Source of the DNA: Thalassobaculaceae bacterium
GTDB lineage: Bacteria > Pseudomonadota > Alphaproteobacteria > Thalassobaculales > Thalassobaculaceae
NCBI GenBank assembly: GCA_029212785.1
Contig: JARGOG010000010.1
Location: 1 to 52,440, forward strand
Reading direction: 5' to 3'
DNA length: 52,440 nucleotides
The notes beneath the pieces were generated by a model. The model did not search any database, was not told where the DNA came from, and was given only the letters and a program-made list of their open reading frames with translations. Both the position numbers and the translations under genes were made by a program. Below, one piece after another: positions 9,792 to 17,142 of the stretch; the first letter of the stretch is position 1; the number at the start of each line of letters is the position of its first letter.

Positions 9792-10688
9792 TCAGCCCGC
9801 CGGACGGCGGATCCGTTCGACCTGCATGAGGAGGATGCCGGCGATCACCACGCCGGCGCCCAGCATCTGCCATGGTCCGAGCACCTGGCCGAGCAGCAGG
9901 CCGGCGGTGATCAGACTGACCACCGGTTCCATGTTCACCACTACCGCGACCCGGACCGATCCGAGCCGGGCGATCGCGCCATACAGGGACGACAGTCCGA
10001 CGACGTAGCACAGCACGTTGACGGTAAAGCCGATCCAGGGGATCTGACCGGTCGGCAGGCGCAGCCCCTCGGCCGCCGTGGCGATGCCGAAGATCACCAG
10101 GCAGCCGGTGGTGACGATCGCGGTGATGTGCATCGAGCCGAGGCTGCCGGAAAGCTGACGGGTGAGCAGGAAGGTTACCGCGACACAGCTCCCCGCGCCG
10201 AAGGCCAGCGCCACCCCGGCCGGGTCCGCGTCCTGAAGATCGGCGCCGAGCAGCAGCGCCAGGCCGGCGAACCCGACGGCCAGCGCCACCAGCCGAAGCG
10301 GAGTCATCCGTTCGTGCCCGGCGAAATGCGACAGCGGGCCGACCATCAGCGGAAAGACGAAGAAGGTCAGGCTCGCCAGCGGCACCGGGATGAAACTGAC
10401 GCTGGTCATATAGCCGAAGGAGGCGAGCGCGGTGGAGGTGATCAGTCCGGCCAGCAGCGGCCATAGCCGACGCGGCACTGGTGCGGCCAATCCACGGCCG
10501 AGCACGATCGCCCAGAGCACCGCGACGGCCAGCATGAACCGGCCGAGCTGCAGCGTCACCGGCCCGGCGCCGCCGTCGAAGGCGAGTTTGGCGAAGCTCG
10601 GCGCGATGCCGAAGAACACCGCGACCAGCGCGACCAGGATATAGCCGGTCGCGGCGGAGTCGCCTTGAGGGAGGGACGCGGTTGCCAT
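9792..10688 (-). CDS. DMT superfamily transporter (EamA type)
   Basis: A 298-residue membrane protein with about ten hydrophobic segments arranged as two EamA repeats (roughly residues 15-145 and 155-285), the typical form of a drug/metabolite exporter. The first repeat begins GYILVALVAVFFGIAPSFAKLAF. The ATG at 10688 gives the usual length; the frame runs upstream to 10862, but that extra stretch is Arg/Pro-rich and not membrane-like. It diverges from the GH18-like gene across 116 bases. Family members export amino acids or other metabolites; the substrate cannot be told from sequence. Confidence 0.88.
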   Translation of the reverse strand: MATASLPQGDSAATGYILVALVAVFFGIAPSFAKLAFDGGAGPVTLQLGRFMLAVAVLWAIVLGRGLAAPVPRRLWPLLAGLITSTALASFGYMTSVSFIPVPLASLTFFVFPLMVGPLSHFAGHERMTPLRLVALAVGFAGLALLLGADLQDADPAGVALAFGAGSCVAVTFLLTRQLSGSLGSMHITAIVTTGCLVIFGIATAAEGLRLPTGQIPWIGFTVNVLCYVVGLSSLYGAIARLGSVRVAVVVNMEPVVSLITAGLLLGQVLGPWQMLGAGVVIAGILLMQVERIRRPAG

Positions 10689-10804
10689 GCGCGGCTGATA
10701 CGCCGGAGGACAGGAGGGCGCAACCGCATACCGGCGGCGCCGGCGCGGGTCTGCTATAGAGTCGGTATCGAGGCAGGGTGGAACAGGGTCGCGGGAGCAG
10801 GCAC

Positions 10805-11773
10805 ATGAAGCGACGGATACGCGCCTCTCTGGTCGCCGTCGTCGGGCTGCTGGCTCTGGCATCCGGGTCGGCGGCGGCCCAGACTCCGCGCTACATCGTC
10901 TATTACAACTCCGGGGCCACGCCGCTCGCCAAAGTGGGGGCGGCCGATTACACGCACGTGATGCTGTCCTTCCTTACCGTGGCCGAGGACGGCGGCGATG
11001 CGCCGCTTGCCCTGGTCACGCCGGCACCGCTGGGCGGGCAGTTGGCCGACGTCGCGGCCCTGAAACAGGGCGGTAAGACCGTCATGGCGTCCTTCGGTGG
11101 CGGGGCGATGTCGGCGGCCTCGTGGGCGCGGCTCGCCGGGCGGGAGATGGAGATCGCCCGCCTGCTGGCCGGTTTCGTGGTGCAGCATGGCCTCGACGGT
11201 GTAGGCATCGACTTCGAGATATCCGAGGCTCTGCATCGCAATCCCAAGCATCGCGCCTTCGACGGTCGGGGCCTGCTGATCGCGTTGACCAAGGCCCTGC
11301 GTGCCGCCTTGCCGGCGGGATCCTTGATCAGCCACGCGCCGCAGCCGCCATATCTCGATCCACGCTGGGAAAACGGGCCTTACCTGGAGATCCTGCGCGC
11401 GGTCGGTCCGGACATCGATTGGATTGCCGTGCAGTACTACAACAATCGCGGCTATGACGGCCCGGCCTCGGTTCATGTGCTCGGCGCGGCGCGCGCGCCC
11501 TTCGTGACGTCGATCGCCGGCCTGGCCGAGGGGATGGCCGGTATCAAATGGCCGCCGGAAAAGACGGTCGTCGGCAAGCCGATCTACCGCGACGATGCGT
11601 CCAGCGGCCATCTGCCGCCGGCACGGGTGCGCGAGGAGATCGTCAAGCCGCTGGTCGCGCGTTACGGCAACCGGTTCGGCGGGCTGATGGGCTGGCAGTT
11701 TTCCGACCTGACCGACGATCACCGTTACTGGAACCGCCGCATGGCACCGGGGCTGTTGCAGGCGGGACGATAA
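10805..11773 (+). CDS. Exported glycoside hydrolase family 18-like protein
   Basis: The 322-residue precursor begins with a clear signal peptide (MKRRIRASL, a hydrophobic stretch, then SAAAQT with cleavage near residue 26). The mature part has the (beta/alpha)8 features of GH18 chitinase-like proteins: YIVYYNSG as strand 1, VMASFGGG as strand 3 and DGVGIDFE at 131-138 as strand 4. The general acid Glu138 and Asp136 are kept, but the second Asp of the DGxDxDxE motif is Gly134. DWIAVQYYNN and GLMGWQFSD are later barrel strands. Activity may be on chitin, peptidoglycan-like or other GlcNAc polymers, or it may be a binding protein. The start has GGGAGCAGG upstream; GTG at 10778 is in frame but would spoil the signal peptide. 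Confidence 0.82.
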   Translation: MKRRIRASLVAVVGLLALASGSAAAQTPRYIVYYNSGATPLAKVGAADYTHVMLSFLTVAEDGGDAPLALVTPAPLGGQLADVAALKQGGKTVMASFGGGAMSAASWARLAGREMEIARLLAGFVVQHGLDGVGIDFEISEALHRNPKHRAFDGRGLLIALTKALRAALPAGSLISHAPQPPYLDPRWENGPYLEILRAVGPDIDWIAVQYYNNRGYDGPASVHVLGAARAPFVTSIAGLAEGMAGIKWPPEKTVVGKPIYRDDASSGHLPPARVREEIVKPLVARYGNRFGGLMGWQFSDLTDDHRYWNRRMAPGLLQAGR

Positions 11774-11864
11774 GCGGGTCAAAAAGGCGCGCGTGCGACT
11801 GGACGATCCGTGCCGCTGATGACATAGTCCCCGCGCAATTCAGCAGACTGTTCGAGGTCGGGGA

Positions 11865-12224
11865 ATGGACGTCGGAACGAAGCTCTTTACCTGGATGAAC
11901 GGCAAGGCCGTGGGCGAGGACGCCTACGGAAACAAGTACTATGTGCACCGCAAGGGCGTCCTGCGCGACGGCCATGAAATGCGGTGGTGCATGTACAAGG
12001 GCCTTGCCGAAGCCTCCAAGGTCCCGCCGGAGTGGCACCACTGGCTGCACCACGGCACCGATGCCGTGCCAGACGGCACGGACCCGCGCCAGTTCGCCTG
12101 GCAGAAGGAGCACGAGCCAAATCTGACCGGAACGCCGTATGCCTATCGTCCGCCGGGCCATGTGTTCGAGGGCGGCAAGCGTGATAAGGCCACCGGCGAT
12201 TACGAGCCCTGGACGCCGGCGTGA
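11865..12224 (+). CDS. NADH:ubiquinone oxidoreductase subunit NDUFA12 family protein
   Basis: This 119-residue protein matches the NDUFA12 (B17.2/17.2 kDa) supernumerary subunit of complex I, which alphaproteobacteria share with mitochondria. Diagnostic segments are GEDAYGNKYY near residue 20, WCMYKG near residue 44, VPPEWHHWLHH near 56 and TGTPYAYRPPGH near 92. It is expected on the cytoplasmic face of complex I near the quinone-reducing arm. It lies ahead of mlaD with a 22-base gap and probably heads an operon of three genes. No nuo genes are in the window, which is usual for this subunit. Confidence 0.95.
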   Translation: MDVGTKLFTWMNGKAVGEDAYGNKYYVHRKGVLRDGHEMRWCMYKGLAEASKVPPEWHHWLHHGTDAVPDGTDPRQFAWQKEHEPNLTGTPYAYRPPGHVFEGGKRDKATGDYEPWTPA

Positions 12225-12246
12225 TCCGGAACGGGCGGGGGTTGTC

Positions 12247-12717
12247 TTGAGCAGAGGCATTATCGAGACGTTGATGGGAGCGCTGGTCCTGGTCGTGGCC
12301 GGGGTGTTCCTGTTCTACGCCTATTCGACGTCGGAGATCGGCAAGGGTGGGGGCTATGAGGTCATTGCCCGGTTCACGACCGTCGGCGGGCTGAAGCCGG
12401 GCAGCGACGTGCGCATGTCCGGCATCAAGGTCGGCACCGTGTCGAGCCAGATCCTGGATCCGAAATCCTACCTCGCCGAGGTGACGCTCAGCATCGACGA
12501 GTCGATCCTGCTGCCGGTTGATTCCAGCGCGGCGGTCGCCAGCGAAGGACTGCTTGGCGGCAACTATGTCGATCTGGTGCCGGGTGCCGAGGAGCAGACG
12601 CTGAAGCCGGGCGAGCGGATCGAGTTGACCCAGGATGCGGTCGATTTCGTCCAGATGCTGAGCAAGTTCATGTTCCAGGCGGGCACGTCGGCGCCGGCGG
12701 GCGCGGGGTCGAACTGA
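12247..12717 (+). CDS. mlaD: Outer-membrane lipid asymmetry protein MlaD
   Basis: The 156-residue product has one N-terminal membrane anchor (residues 8-28, ending FYAYSTSE) followed by a single MCE domain (about 35-120: FTTVGGLKPGSDVRMSGIKVGTV). It is the hexameric periplasmic substrate-binding part of the Mla phospholipid transporter. The start is TTG at 12247, chosen because it gives MSRGIIETLMG, the conserved N-terminus of MlaD; an ATG at 12274 would cut into the anchor. The partner genes mlaE and mlaF are not adjacent. A lone mlaD beside the NDUFA12 and DUF2155 genes is a recurrent alphaproteobacterial arrangement. Confidence 0.92.
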   Translation: MSRGIIETLMGALVLVVAGVFLFYAYSTSEIGKGGGYEVIARFTTVGGLKPGSDVRMSGIKVGTVSSQILDPKSYLAEVTLSIDESILLPVDSSAAVASEGLLGGNYVDLVPGAEEQTLKPGERIELTQDAVDFVQMLSKFMFQAGTSAPAGAGSN

Positions 12718-12781
12718 CGCCGTGCGCCGCCGTCTCGCGGACACATTTCGCTATTATCCCGGTGCTCCGACGAAACCAGCG

Positions 12782-13246
12782 ATGGCAGCCGACATGGACC
12801 GGCCGACTCTCAGTCACACCGCAGCCCGAACCGTCACGGGCGCGGTCTGCGGCCTGATGCTTCTGACCACCGTGGCCCACGCCCAGGCGCCGGATCCGCA
12901 GGACTGGCAGCAGAAGGAGATCGCGGTTCTCCAGGGGCTCGACAAGGTCACGGCACGGATCTCCCGCTTCGAGGTGCGGGTTGGTCAGACCGCGCGGTTC
13001 GGCACGTTCAACATCCGCGTCGAAACCTGCCAGGACCTGCCGCCGACCCTGCCGCCGGAGAGTGCGGCGTTCCTGCATATAGAGGATCAGCCGCCGGACG
13101 AGACCGCGCGGGAGCTGTTCAGCGGCTGGATGTTCGCGTCCAGCCCCGGCCTCAACGCGGTCGAGCATCCGGTCTACGACGTCTGGGTGGCATCCTGCAA
13201 AAGCGCTTCGACCGACGGCCAGTCGTCCGCCGCCACATCGAACTGA
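12782..13246 (+). CDS. DUF2155 domain-containing periplasmic protein
   Basis: A 154-residue protein with a signal peptide (hydrophobic stretch around residues 18-34, VAHAQA cleavage site) and a DUF2155 domain. Family features visible are ITARISR-like VTARISRFEVRVGQTARFGTF near residue 60, the cysteine in VETCQDLPP, FSGWMFASSPGLNAVEHPVYDVWVASC at the end, and two cysteines placed to form a disulfide. The function of DUF2155 is not known. It follows mlaD by 64 bases on the same strand. Its last 73 bases overlap the 3' end of aat on the opposite strand. ATG at 12782 is preferred; ATG at 12794 is possible. Confidence 0.88.
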   Translation: MAADMDRPTLSHTAARTVTGAVCGLMLLTTVAHAQAPDPQDWQQKEIAVLQGLDKVTARISRFEVRVGQTARFGTFNIRVETCQDLPPTLPPESAAFLHIEDQPPDETARELFSGWMFASSPGLNAVEHPVYDVWVASCKSASTDGQSSAATSN

Positions 13247-13827
13247 ACCGGCGCGGCGATCGCCTGGGCCAGCATGTCGCGGTAGTCGTCGCGCGGGATC
13301 TCGATCGCGCCGAAGCGGGTGAGGTGGTCGGTGATGAACTGGGTATCCAGCAGGGTGAAGCCGCTGGCCTTCAGCGTCGCCACCAAGTGGACCAGCGCCA
13401 CTTTTGAGGCATCGGTCGCCCGGCTGAACATGCTCTCCCCGAAGAACGCGCCGCCAAGCCGCACGCCGTAGAGCCCGCCGACCAGCGTTCCCTCCTTCCA
13501 GCACTCGACCGAATGAGCGTGGCCGCGGGCAAAAAGGGCGAGGTAGAGCCGGTGGATCTCCGGATTGATCCAGGTATCCGGCCGGCGCAGGGTCGCCTCC
13601 GCGCAACCGTCTATCGTCGCCTCGAAATCGCGGTCCCAGACCACCTCGAAGACCCGTTTGCGCACGGTTTTGCGCAGGCTACGGGGGATGTGGAAGCCGT
13701 CGAGCGGCAGAATTCCGCGCTTGTCGGGATCGACGAAGAACAGGCGCGGATCGTCGCGCCCTTCGGCCATGGGGAAGACCCCGACGGCATAGGCCTGTAG
13801 CAGAAGTTCCGGTTGCAGCTCGGACAT
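13174..13827 (-). CDS. aat: Leucyl/phenylalanyl-tRNA--protein transferase
   Basis: The 217-residue enzyme transfers Leu or Phe from tRNA to proteins with N-terminal Arg or Lys, marking them for ClpS/ClpAP degradation (N-end rule). Motifs fit: LQPELLLQAYAVGVFPMAEG at the start, LPLDGFHIPRSLRKT, VECWKEGTLVGGLYGVRLGG and FFGESMFSRATDASK in the GNAT-like core, and LLDTQFITDHLTRFGA. The ATG at 13827 fits the family start; GTG at 13836 is in frame. It lies 68 bases after accC. Its 3' end overlaps the DUF2155 gene by 73 bases, convergently. Confidence 0.95.
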   Translation of the reverse strand: MSELQPELLLQAYAVGVFPMAEGRDDPRLFFVDPDKRGILPLDGFHIPRSLRKTVRKRVFEVVWDRDFEATIDGCAEATLRRPDTWINPEIHRLYLALFARGHAHSVECWKEGTLVGGLYGVRLGGAFFGESMFSRATDASKVALVHLVATLKASGFTLLDTQFITDHLTRFGAIEIPRDDYRDMLAQAIAAPVQFDVAADDWPSVEALLQDATQTS

Positions 13828-13895
13828 CCGGTCCACCCGGGTCGCCAGTTAGCGAGCAAGCGTAACATCCCCGGCGCCGGCGGCAACGGGGGCCG

Positions 13896-15236
13896 TCAGG
13901 AAGTCAGATATTCCGCTTCCAGCCAGCGGATATGGTAGTCGCCGCTGCGGAAAGCCGGCGCTCGCATCAGCTCCACATGCAGGGGAATCGTCGTCGGAAT
14001 GCCGCCGATCACGTATTCGCCGAGCGCGCGCTCGACCCGCATCAGGCACTCCTCGCGGGTCGTGCCATGAACCACCAGCTTGGCCACCAGACTGTCATAA
14101 TGCGGCGGCACGCTGTAGCCGGCGTAGAGCGCGCTGTCGACGCGCACGCCGAGGCCGCCCGGCTGGTGGTAGTCGTCGATCGTGCCGGGCCGTGGCTGGA
14201 AGGTCCGCGGATCCTCGGCTGTGATCCGGCACTCGATGGCGTGACCGGTGAACCTCACATCCTTCTGCTCGATCCCCAGCTTTCGGCCGGCGGCGATCTC
14301 GATCTGCAGGCGCACAAGATCGATGCCGGTGATCGCTTCGGTGATCGGGTGCTCGACCTGCAGGCGGGTGTTCATCTCGATGAAGAAGAACTCGCCGTTC
14401 TCGTACAGGAATTCCAGCGTGCCGAGGCTGCGGTAGCCCATCTGCTGGATCGCCTCGACGGCGCGCGTACCGATCGCCTCGCGTTCGGCCTGGGTCAGGG
14501 CGGGCGAGGGCGCCTCCTCTATGACCTTCTGGTGGCGGCGCTGGATCGAGCAGTCGCGCTCGCCGAGATGGATGACGTTGCCGTGGCTGTCGGCGGCGAT
14601 CTGGATCTCGATATGCCGCGGGCGGCCGAGATAGCGCTCCATATAGACGGCGTCGTTGCCGAAGGCGGCAGCACTCTCGCGCCGCGCCATGGTGTAGGCC
14701 TCTTCCAGGTTGTCGGCGGTCTCGGCGACCTTCATGCCGCGCCCGCCACCGCCGGCGGCGGCCTTGACCAGGATCGGGTAGCCGATCCGCTTGGCCTCCT
14801 CGCGGGCTGCCGCGATGCTGTCGACCGACCCTTCTGAGCCGGGTACGCAGGGGATGCCGAGCTCGATCATCGTGCGCTTGGCGGTGATCTTGTCGCCCAT
14901 AGACTGGATATGCTCGGGAGACGGCCCGATGAAGGTGATGCCGTGGGCCTCGACGATCTCGGCGAAGGCGGCATTCTCCGACAGGAACCCGACGCCCGGG
15001 TGGATCGCGTCGGCATGGGTGATCGCAGCGGCCGAGAGGATCGCTGGGATGTTCAGGTAGCTGTCACGGGCTGGAGGTGGGCCGATGCACACGCTCTCGT
15101 CGGCGAGACGCACATGCATGGCGTCCTCGTCGGCGGTCGAGTGAACGGCCACCGTCTTGATACCCATCTCGCGGCAAGCGCGATGGATGCGGAGCGCGAC
15201 GTCCCCGCGGTTGGCGATCAGGACCTTATTGAACAC
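13896..15236 (-). CDS. accC: Acetyl-CoA carboxylase, biotin carboxylase subunit
   Basis: The 446-residue enzyme carboxylates the biotin on AccB with ATP and bicarbonate, the first half of malonyl-CoA formation. It has the FNKVLIANRGDVALRI start, the ATP-grasp glycine loop AAAGGGGRGMKV near residue 160, ERDCSIQRRHQKVIEEAPS near 230 and EMNTRLQVEHPITE near 290. The start is GTG at 15236, preceded by AGAGAGG; this gives the standard length, while the longer frame to 15323 runs into accB. It is the third gene of aroQ-accB-accC, 31 bases after accB. The carboxyltransferase genes accA and accD are not here. Confidence 0.97.
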   Translation of the reverse strand: MFNKVLIANRGDVALRIHRACREMGIKTVAVHSTADEDAMHVRLADESVCIGPPPARDSYLNIPAILSAAAITHADAIHPGVGFLSENAAFAEIVEAHGITFIGPSPEHIQSMGDKITAKRTMIELGIPCVPGSEGSVDSIAAAREEAKRIGYPILVKAAAGGGGRGMKVAETADNLEEAYTMARRESAAAFGNDAVYMERYLGRPRHIEIQIAADSHGNVIHLGERDCSIQRRHQKVIEEAPSPALTQAEREAIGTRAVEAIQQMGYRSLGTLEFLYENGEFFFIEMNTRLQVEHPITEAITGIDLVRLQIEIAAGRKLGIEQKDVRFTGHAIECRITAEDPRTFQPRPGTIDDYHQPGGLGVRVDSALYAGYSVPPHYDSLVAKLVVHGTTREECLMRVERALGEYVIGGIPTTIPLHVELMRAPAFRSGDYHIRWLEAEYLTS

Positions 15237-15267
15237 GCTGGACCTCTCTTCACGCCGTTCGGGCGGA

Positions 15268-15720
15268 TTATTCGAGGACCAGCAGAGACTGGCCGTACTC
15301 GACCGGCTGACCGTTCTCGACATGCACGGCCTTCACCGTGCCGTCGCGCGGGGCCGGGATCGGGTTCATGGTCTTCATCGCTTCGACGATCATGATCGTC
15401 TGGCCCTTGCGCACGGCGGAACCGACCGGCGCGAAGGAGGCTGCACCAGGTTCCGGCGCGATATAGGCGGTGCCGACCATCGGCGAGGCGATTACCTCCC
15501 CGTCCTCGACAGGTACCGCTACGGGCGCCGCCGGCGTCGCTGCAGGGGCCGCGGCGACGGCCGCGGGTGCCGCGGCGTAGGTCGTTGTCACGGTCGGTTT
15601 GGCGATGCGGATACGCAGGTCGCCGACCGCATACTCGATCTCGCCGAGTCCGGTCTCTTCCAGCAGCACGGCCAGTTTGCGGACCAACTCTTCGTCCAGA
15701 TCCTTGCTCACGGCATTCAT
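15268..15720 (-). CDS. accB: Biotin carboxyl carrier protein of acetyl-CoA carboxylase
   Basis: A 150-residue protein with an N-terminal helical part, a flexible Ala/Pro/Val-rich linker (about residues 45-75) and a C-terminal biotinyl domain. Biotin is attached at Lys116 in EAMKTMN; ASPMVGTAY is the matching half of the hammerhead fold. It carries the carboxyl group from AccC to the carboxyltransferase. It starts 3 bases after the aroQ stop, so the two are surely cotranscribed. Confidence 0.97.
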   Translation of the reverse strand: MNAVSKDLDEELVRKLAVLLEETGLGEIEYAVGDLRIRIAKPTVTTTYAAAPAAVAAAPAATPAAPVAVPVEDGEVIASPMVGTAYIAPEPGAASFAPVGSAVRKGQTIMIVEAMKTMNPIPAPRDGTVKAVHVENGQPVEYGQSLLVLE

Positions 15721-15723
15721 TCC

Positions 15724-16176
15724 TTATTCGTCGGCCCCGACCAGCCCCGCCATGGCCTCGATCGCCAGGACATAGCCCCGGGCGCCAAAGCCGGCGATGA
15801 TCCCGTCCACCACGCCCGAGAGGTAGGAGTGGTGGCGGAACTCCTCGCGCCGGTAGGTATTCGACAGGTGAAGTTCGATCGCCGGCAGCTCCGCCACCGA
15901 TAACGCGTCGCGGATAGCGACCGAGGTATGGGTATAGGCGCCAGCGTTCAGGATGATCCCGTCGTGACTGTCGCGGGCCTGCTGGATGATCGTGACCAGC
16001 TCGCCTTCGAAATTCGATTGTCGGAAATCCACGCCGAGACCGAGAGCCTCGCCGCGCTCCTGACACATCGCTTCGACATCAGCCAGCGTATCGCGTCCGT
16101 AGATCGTGGGCTCGCGCACGCCGAGCATGTTCAGATTGGGTCCGTTCAGGACCAGGATGTCGGGCCGGTCAGCCAC
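15724..16176 (-). CDS. aroQ: 3-dehydroquinate dehydratase, type II
   Basis: The 150-residue enzyme forms 3-dehydroshikimate from 3-dehydroquinate in the shikimate pathway, as a dodecamer. The expected residues are present: [14 protein letters not shown] at 10-23, catalytic Tyr26 in TIYG, Asn77 in [11 protein letters not shown] and His103 in ELHLSN. It heads the aroQ-accB-accC operon, a common alphaproteobacterial arrangement. GAGAGGCG precedes the start. Confidence 0.97.
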   Translation of the reverse strand: MADRPDILVLNGPNLNMLGVREPTIYGRDTLADVEAMCQERGEALGLGVDFRQSNFEGELVTIIQQARDSHDGIILNAGAYTHTSVAIRDALSVAELPAIELHLSNTYRREEFRHHSYLSGVVDGIIAGFGARGYVLAIEAMAGLVGADE

Positions 16177-16205
16177 TGAAAACGCCTCTCGTTTGCTCGG
16201 GGCGG

Positions 16206-16233
16206 GTTATACCATGGCGTAATCGGTGCGCAA
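16206..16233 (-). promoter_or_regulatory. Possible promoter of aroQ-accB-accC
   Basis: On the minus strand TTGCGC (16233-16228) and TATAAC (16211-16206) are 16 bases apart and lie 30-57 bases before the aroQ start. The -10 match is good and the -35 match is weak. Confidence 0.35.
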
Positions 16234-16619
16234 CGGTGCCCCTGAAACCTCAAGCTTACTCCCCGACCCGCGGCAGCCGCGAAATCTGCCGCGGGCGATG
16301 GCGCCTCGCGACTCCACACCGCCGCTGCCGTGTGCGGGGGACTGGGCGGACGCGCAGGATCGACTCTTCAGAATGCACTGAATAGATGTTTATTCAACAT
16401 GATAATAAAATAATAAATGGAAATTTGGGCGTAAATTTTTGATTCTTAAAGTGTTCGGTAAATAATTAATTGTCTTGAACTGGTGAGTGTTCGCGAAATT
16501 AACCAATGATTAAAATATTGGCTGATATGTCGAAGGAACCAGGCAGCCGGTAGGCGTGCGTCGTCGCATCCGGCCCATGAATTATTGGCGCACTTTGGTG
16601 CGAGAAAGCAGGAGGAAAC
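16234..16619. other. Divergent intergenic region with a GC-rich hairpin and an AT-rich block
   Basis: The 443-base gap between aroQ and the Cache gene has no supported gene. A perfect 10-bp inverted repeat (CCCGCGGCAG, 16267-16276 with 16286-16295, 9-base loop) lies near the aroQ side; it lacks a T-run, so it is not an obvious terminator. From about 16376 to 16545 the sequence is strongly AT-rich against a GC-rich genome, with many A/T tracts, suggesting a promoter and regulatory region for the Cache gene. A 5-bp stem CGCAC/GTGCG lies just before the Shine-Dalgarno (AGGAGG). Confidence 0.5.
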
Positions 16620-17075
16620 ATGCTCAAGACAATCATTAGCGGTATCGCCGGCCTTTTCTTGGCGCTGGCAGTCGTTGTTGCGCCGGCTTACGCGGCCGAG
16701 CAGGGCTCAGTCGACGAGGCCAAGGCAATGGCCGAAAAGGCAGCGGCGTTGCTTAGCAGTGCCGGCAAGGACAAGGCCTTCGAGGCGTTCAACAACAGCG
16801 GTGATTTCAAGGACCGCGACCTTTACGTGTTCGTTGTCGACAACGCCGGTATCACCGTCGCCCATGGCGCCAACGCTGCCCTGATCGGCCGCAACCTGAT
16901 GGAAGTGCGCGACCCCGCCGGGAAGCAGTTCGTCAAGGAAATGGTCGGCGTTTCCGACAAGGGGTGGGTCGAATACGTCTGGCAGAACCCCGCGTCCAAG
17001 GCCGTCGAGCCGAAGAAGTCCTACGTGATCCGCGAAGGTGACGTCGTCGTCGGTGTTGGCGCTTACGTGAAGTAA
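16620..17075 (+). CDS. Secreted single-Cache (sCache_2-like) ligand-binding protein
   Basis: The 151-residue precursor has a signal peptide (hydrophobic residues 5-22, APAYAAE cleavage near 26). The mature part resembles a single Cache domain: a long helix (about 30-60, [14 protein letters not shown]), then [49 protein letters not shown] and a final strand [10 protein letters not shown]. This fold binds small carboxylates and similar ligands in chemoreceptors, but here it is a free periplasmic protein with no membrane or output domain. It sits 67 bases before a chemoreceptor gene, so a role as a binding partner of that receptor is likely, though inferred. The start has AGGAGGAAAC upstream. 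A terminator follows it directly. Confidence 0.82.
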   Translation: MLKTIISGIAGLFLALAVVVAPAYAAEQGSVDEAKAMAEKAAALLSSAGKDKAFEAFNNSGDFKDRDLYVFVVDNAGITVAHGANAALIGRNLMEVRDPAGKQFVKEMVGVSDKGWVEYVWQNPASKAVEPKKSYVIREGDVVVGVGAYVK

Positions 17076-17090
17076 GCCGACTCCATCATT

Positions 17091-17119
17091 CGGGGGTGGT
17101 GATCGCCACCCCCGGTTTT
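17091..17119 (+). terminator. Terminator between the Cache gene and the chemoreceptor gene
   Basis: A 9-bp perfect GC-rich stem (CGGGGGTGG 17091-17099 with 17106-17114, 6-base loop) is followed by GTTTTCCCTTT. It lies 15 bases after the Cache stop codon and 23 bases before the chemoreceptor start, so it can set the ratio of the two products by partial read-through. Confidence 0.75.
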
Positions 17120-17142
17120 CCCTTTCCTTTCGAGGGGCGATC

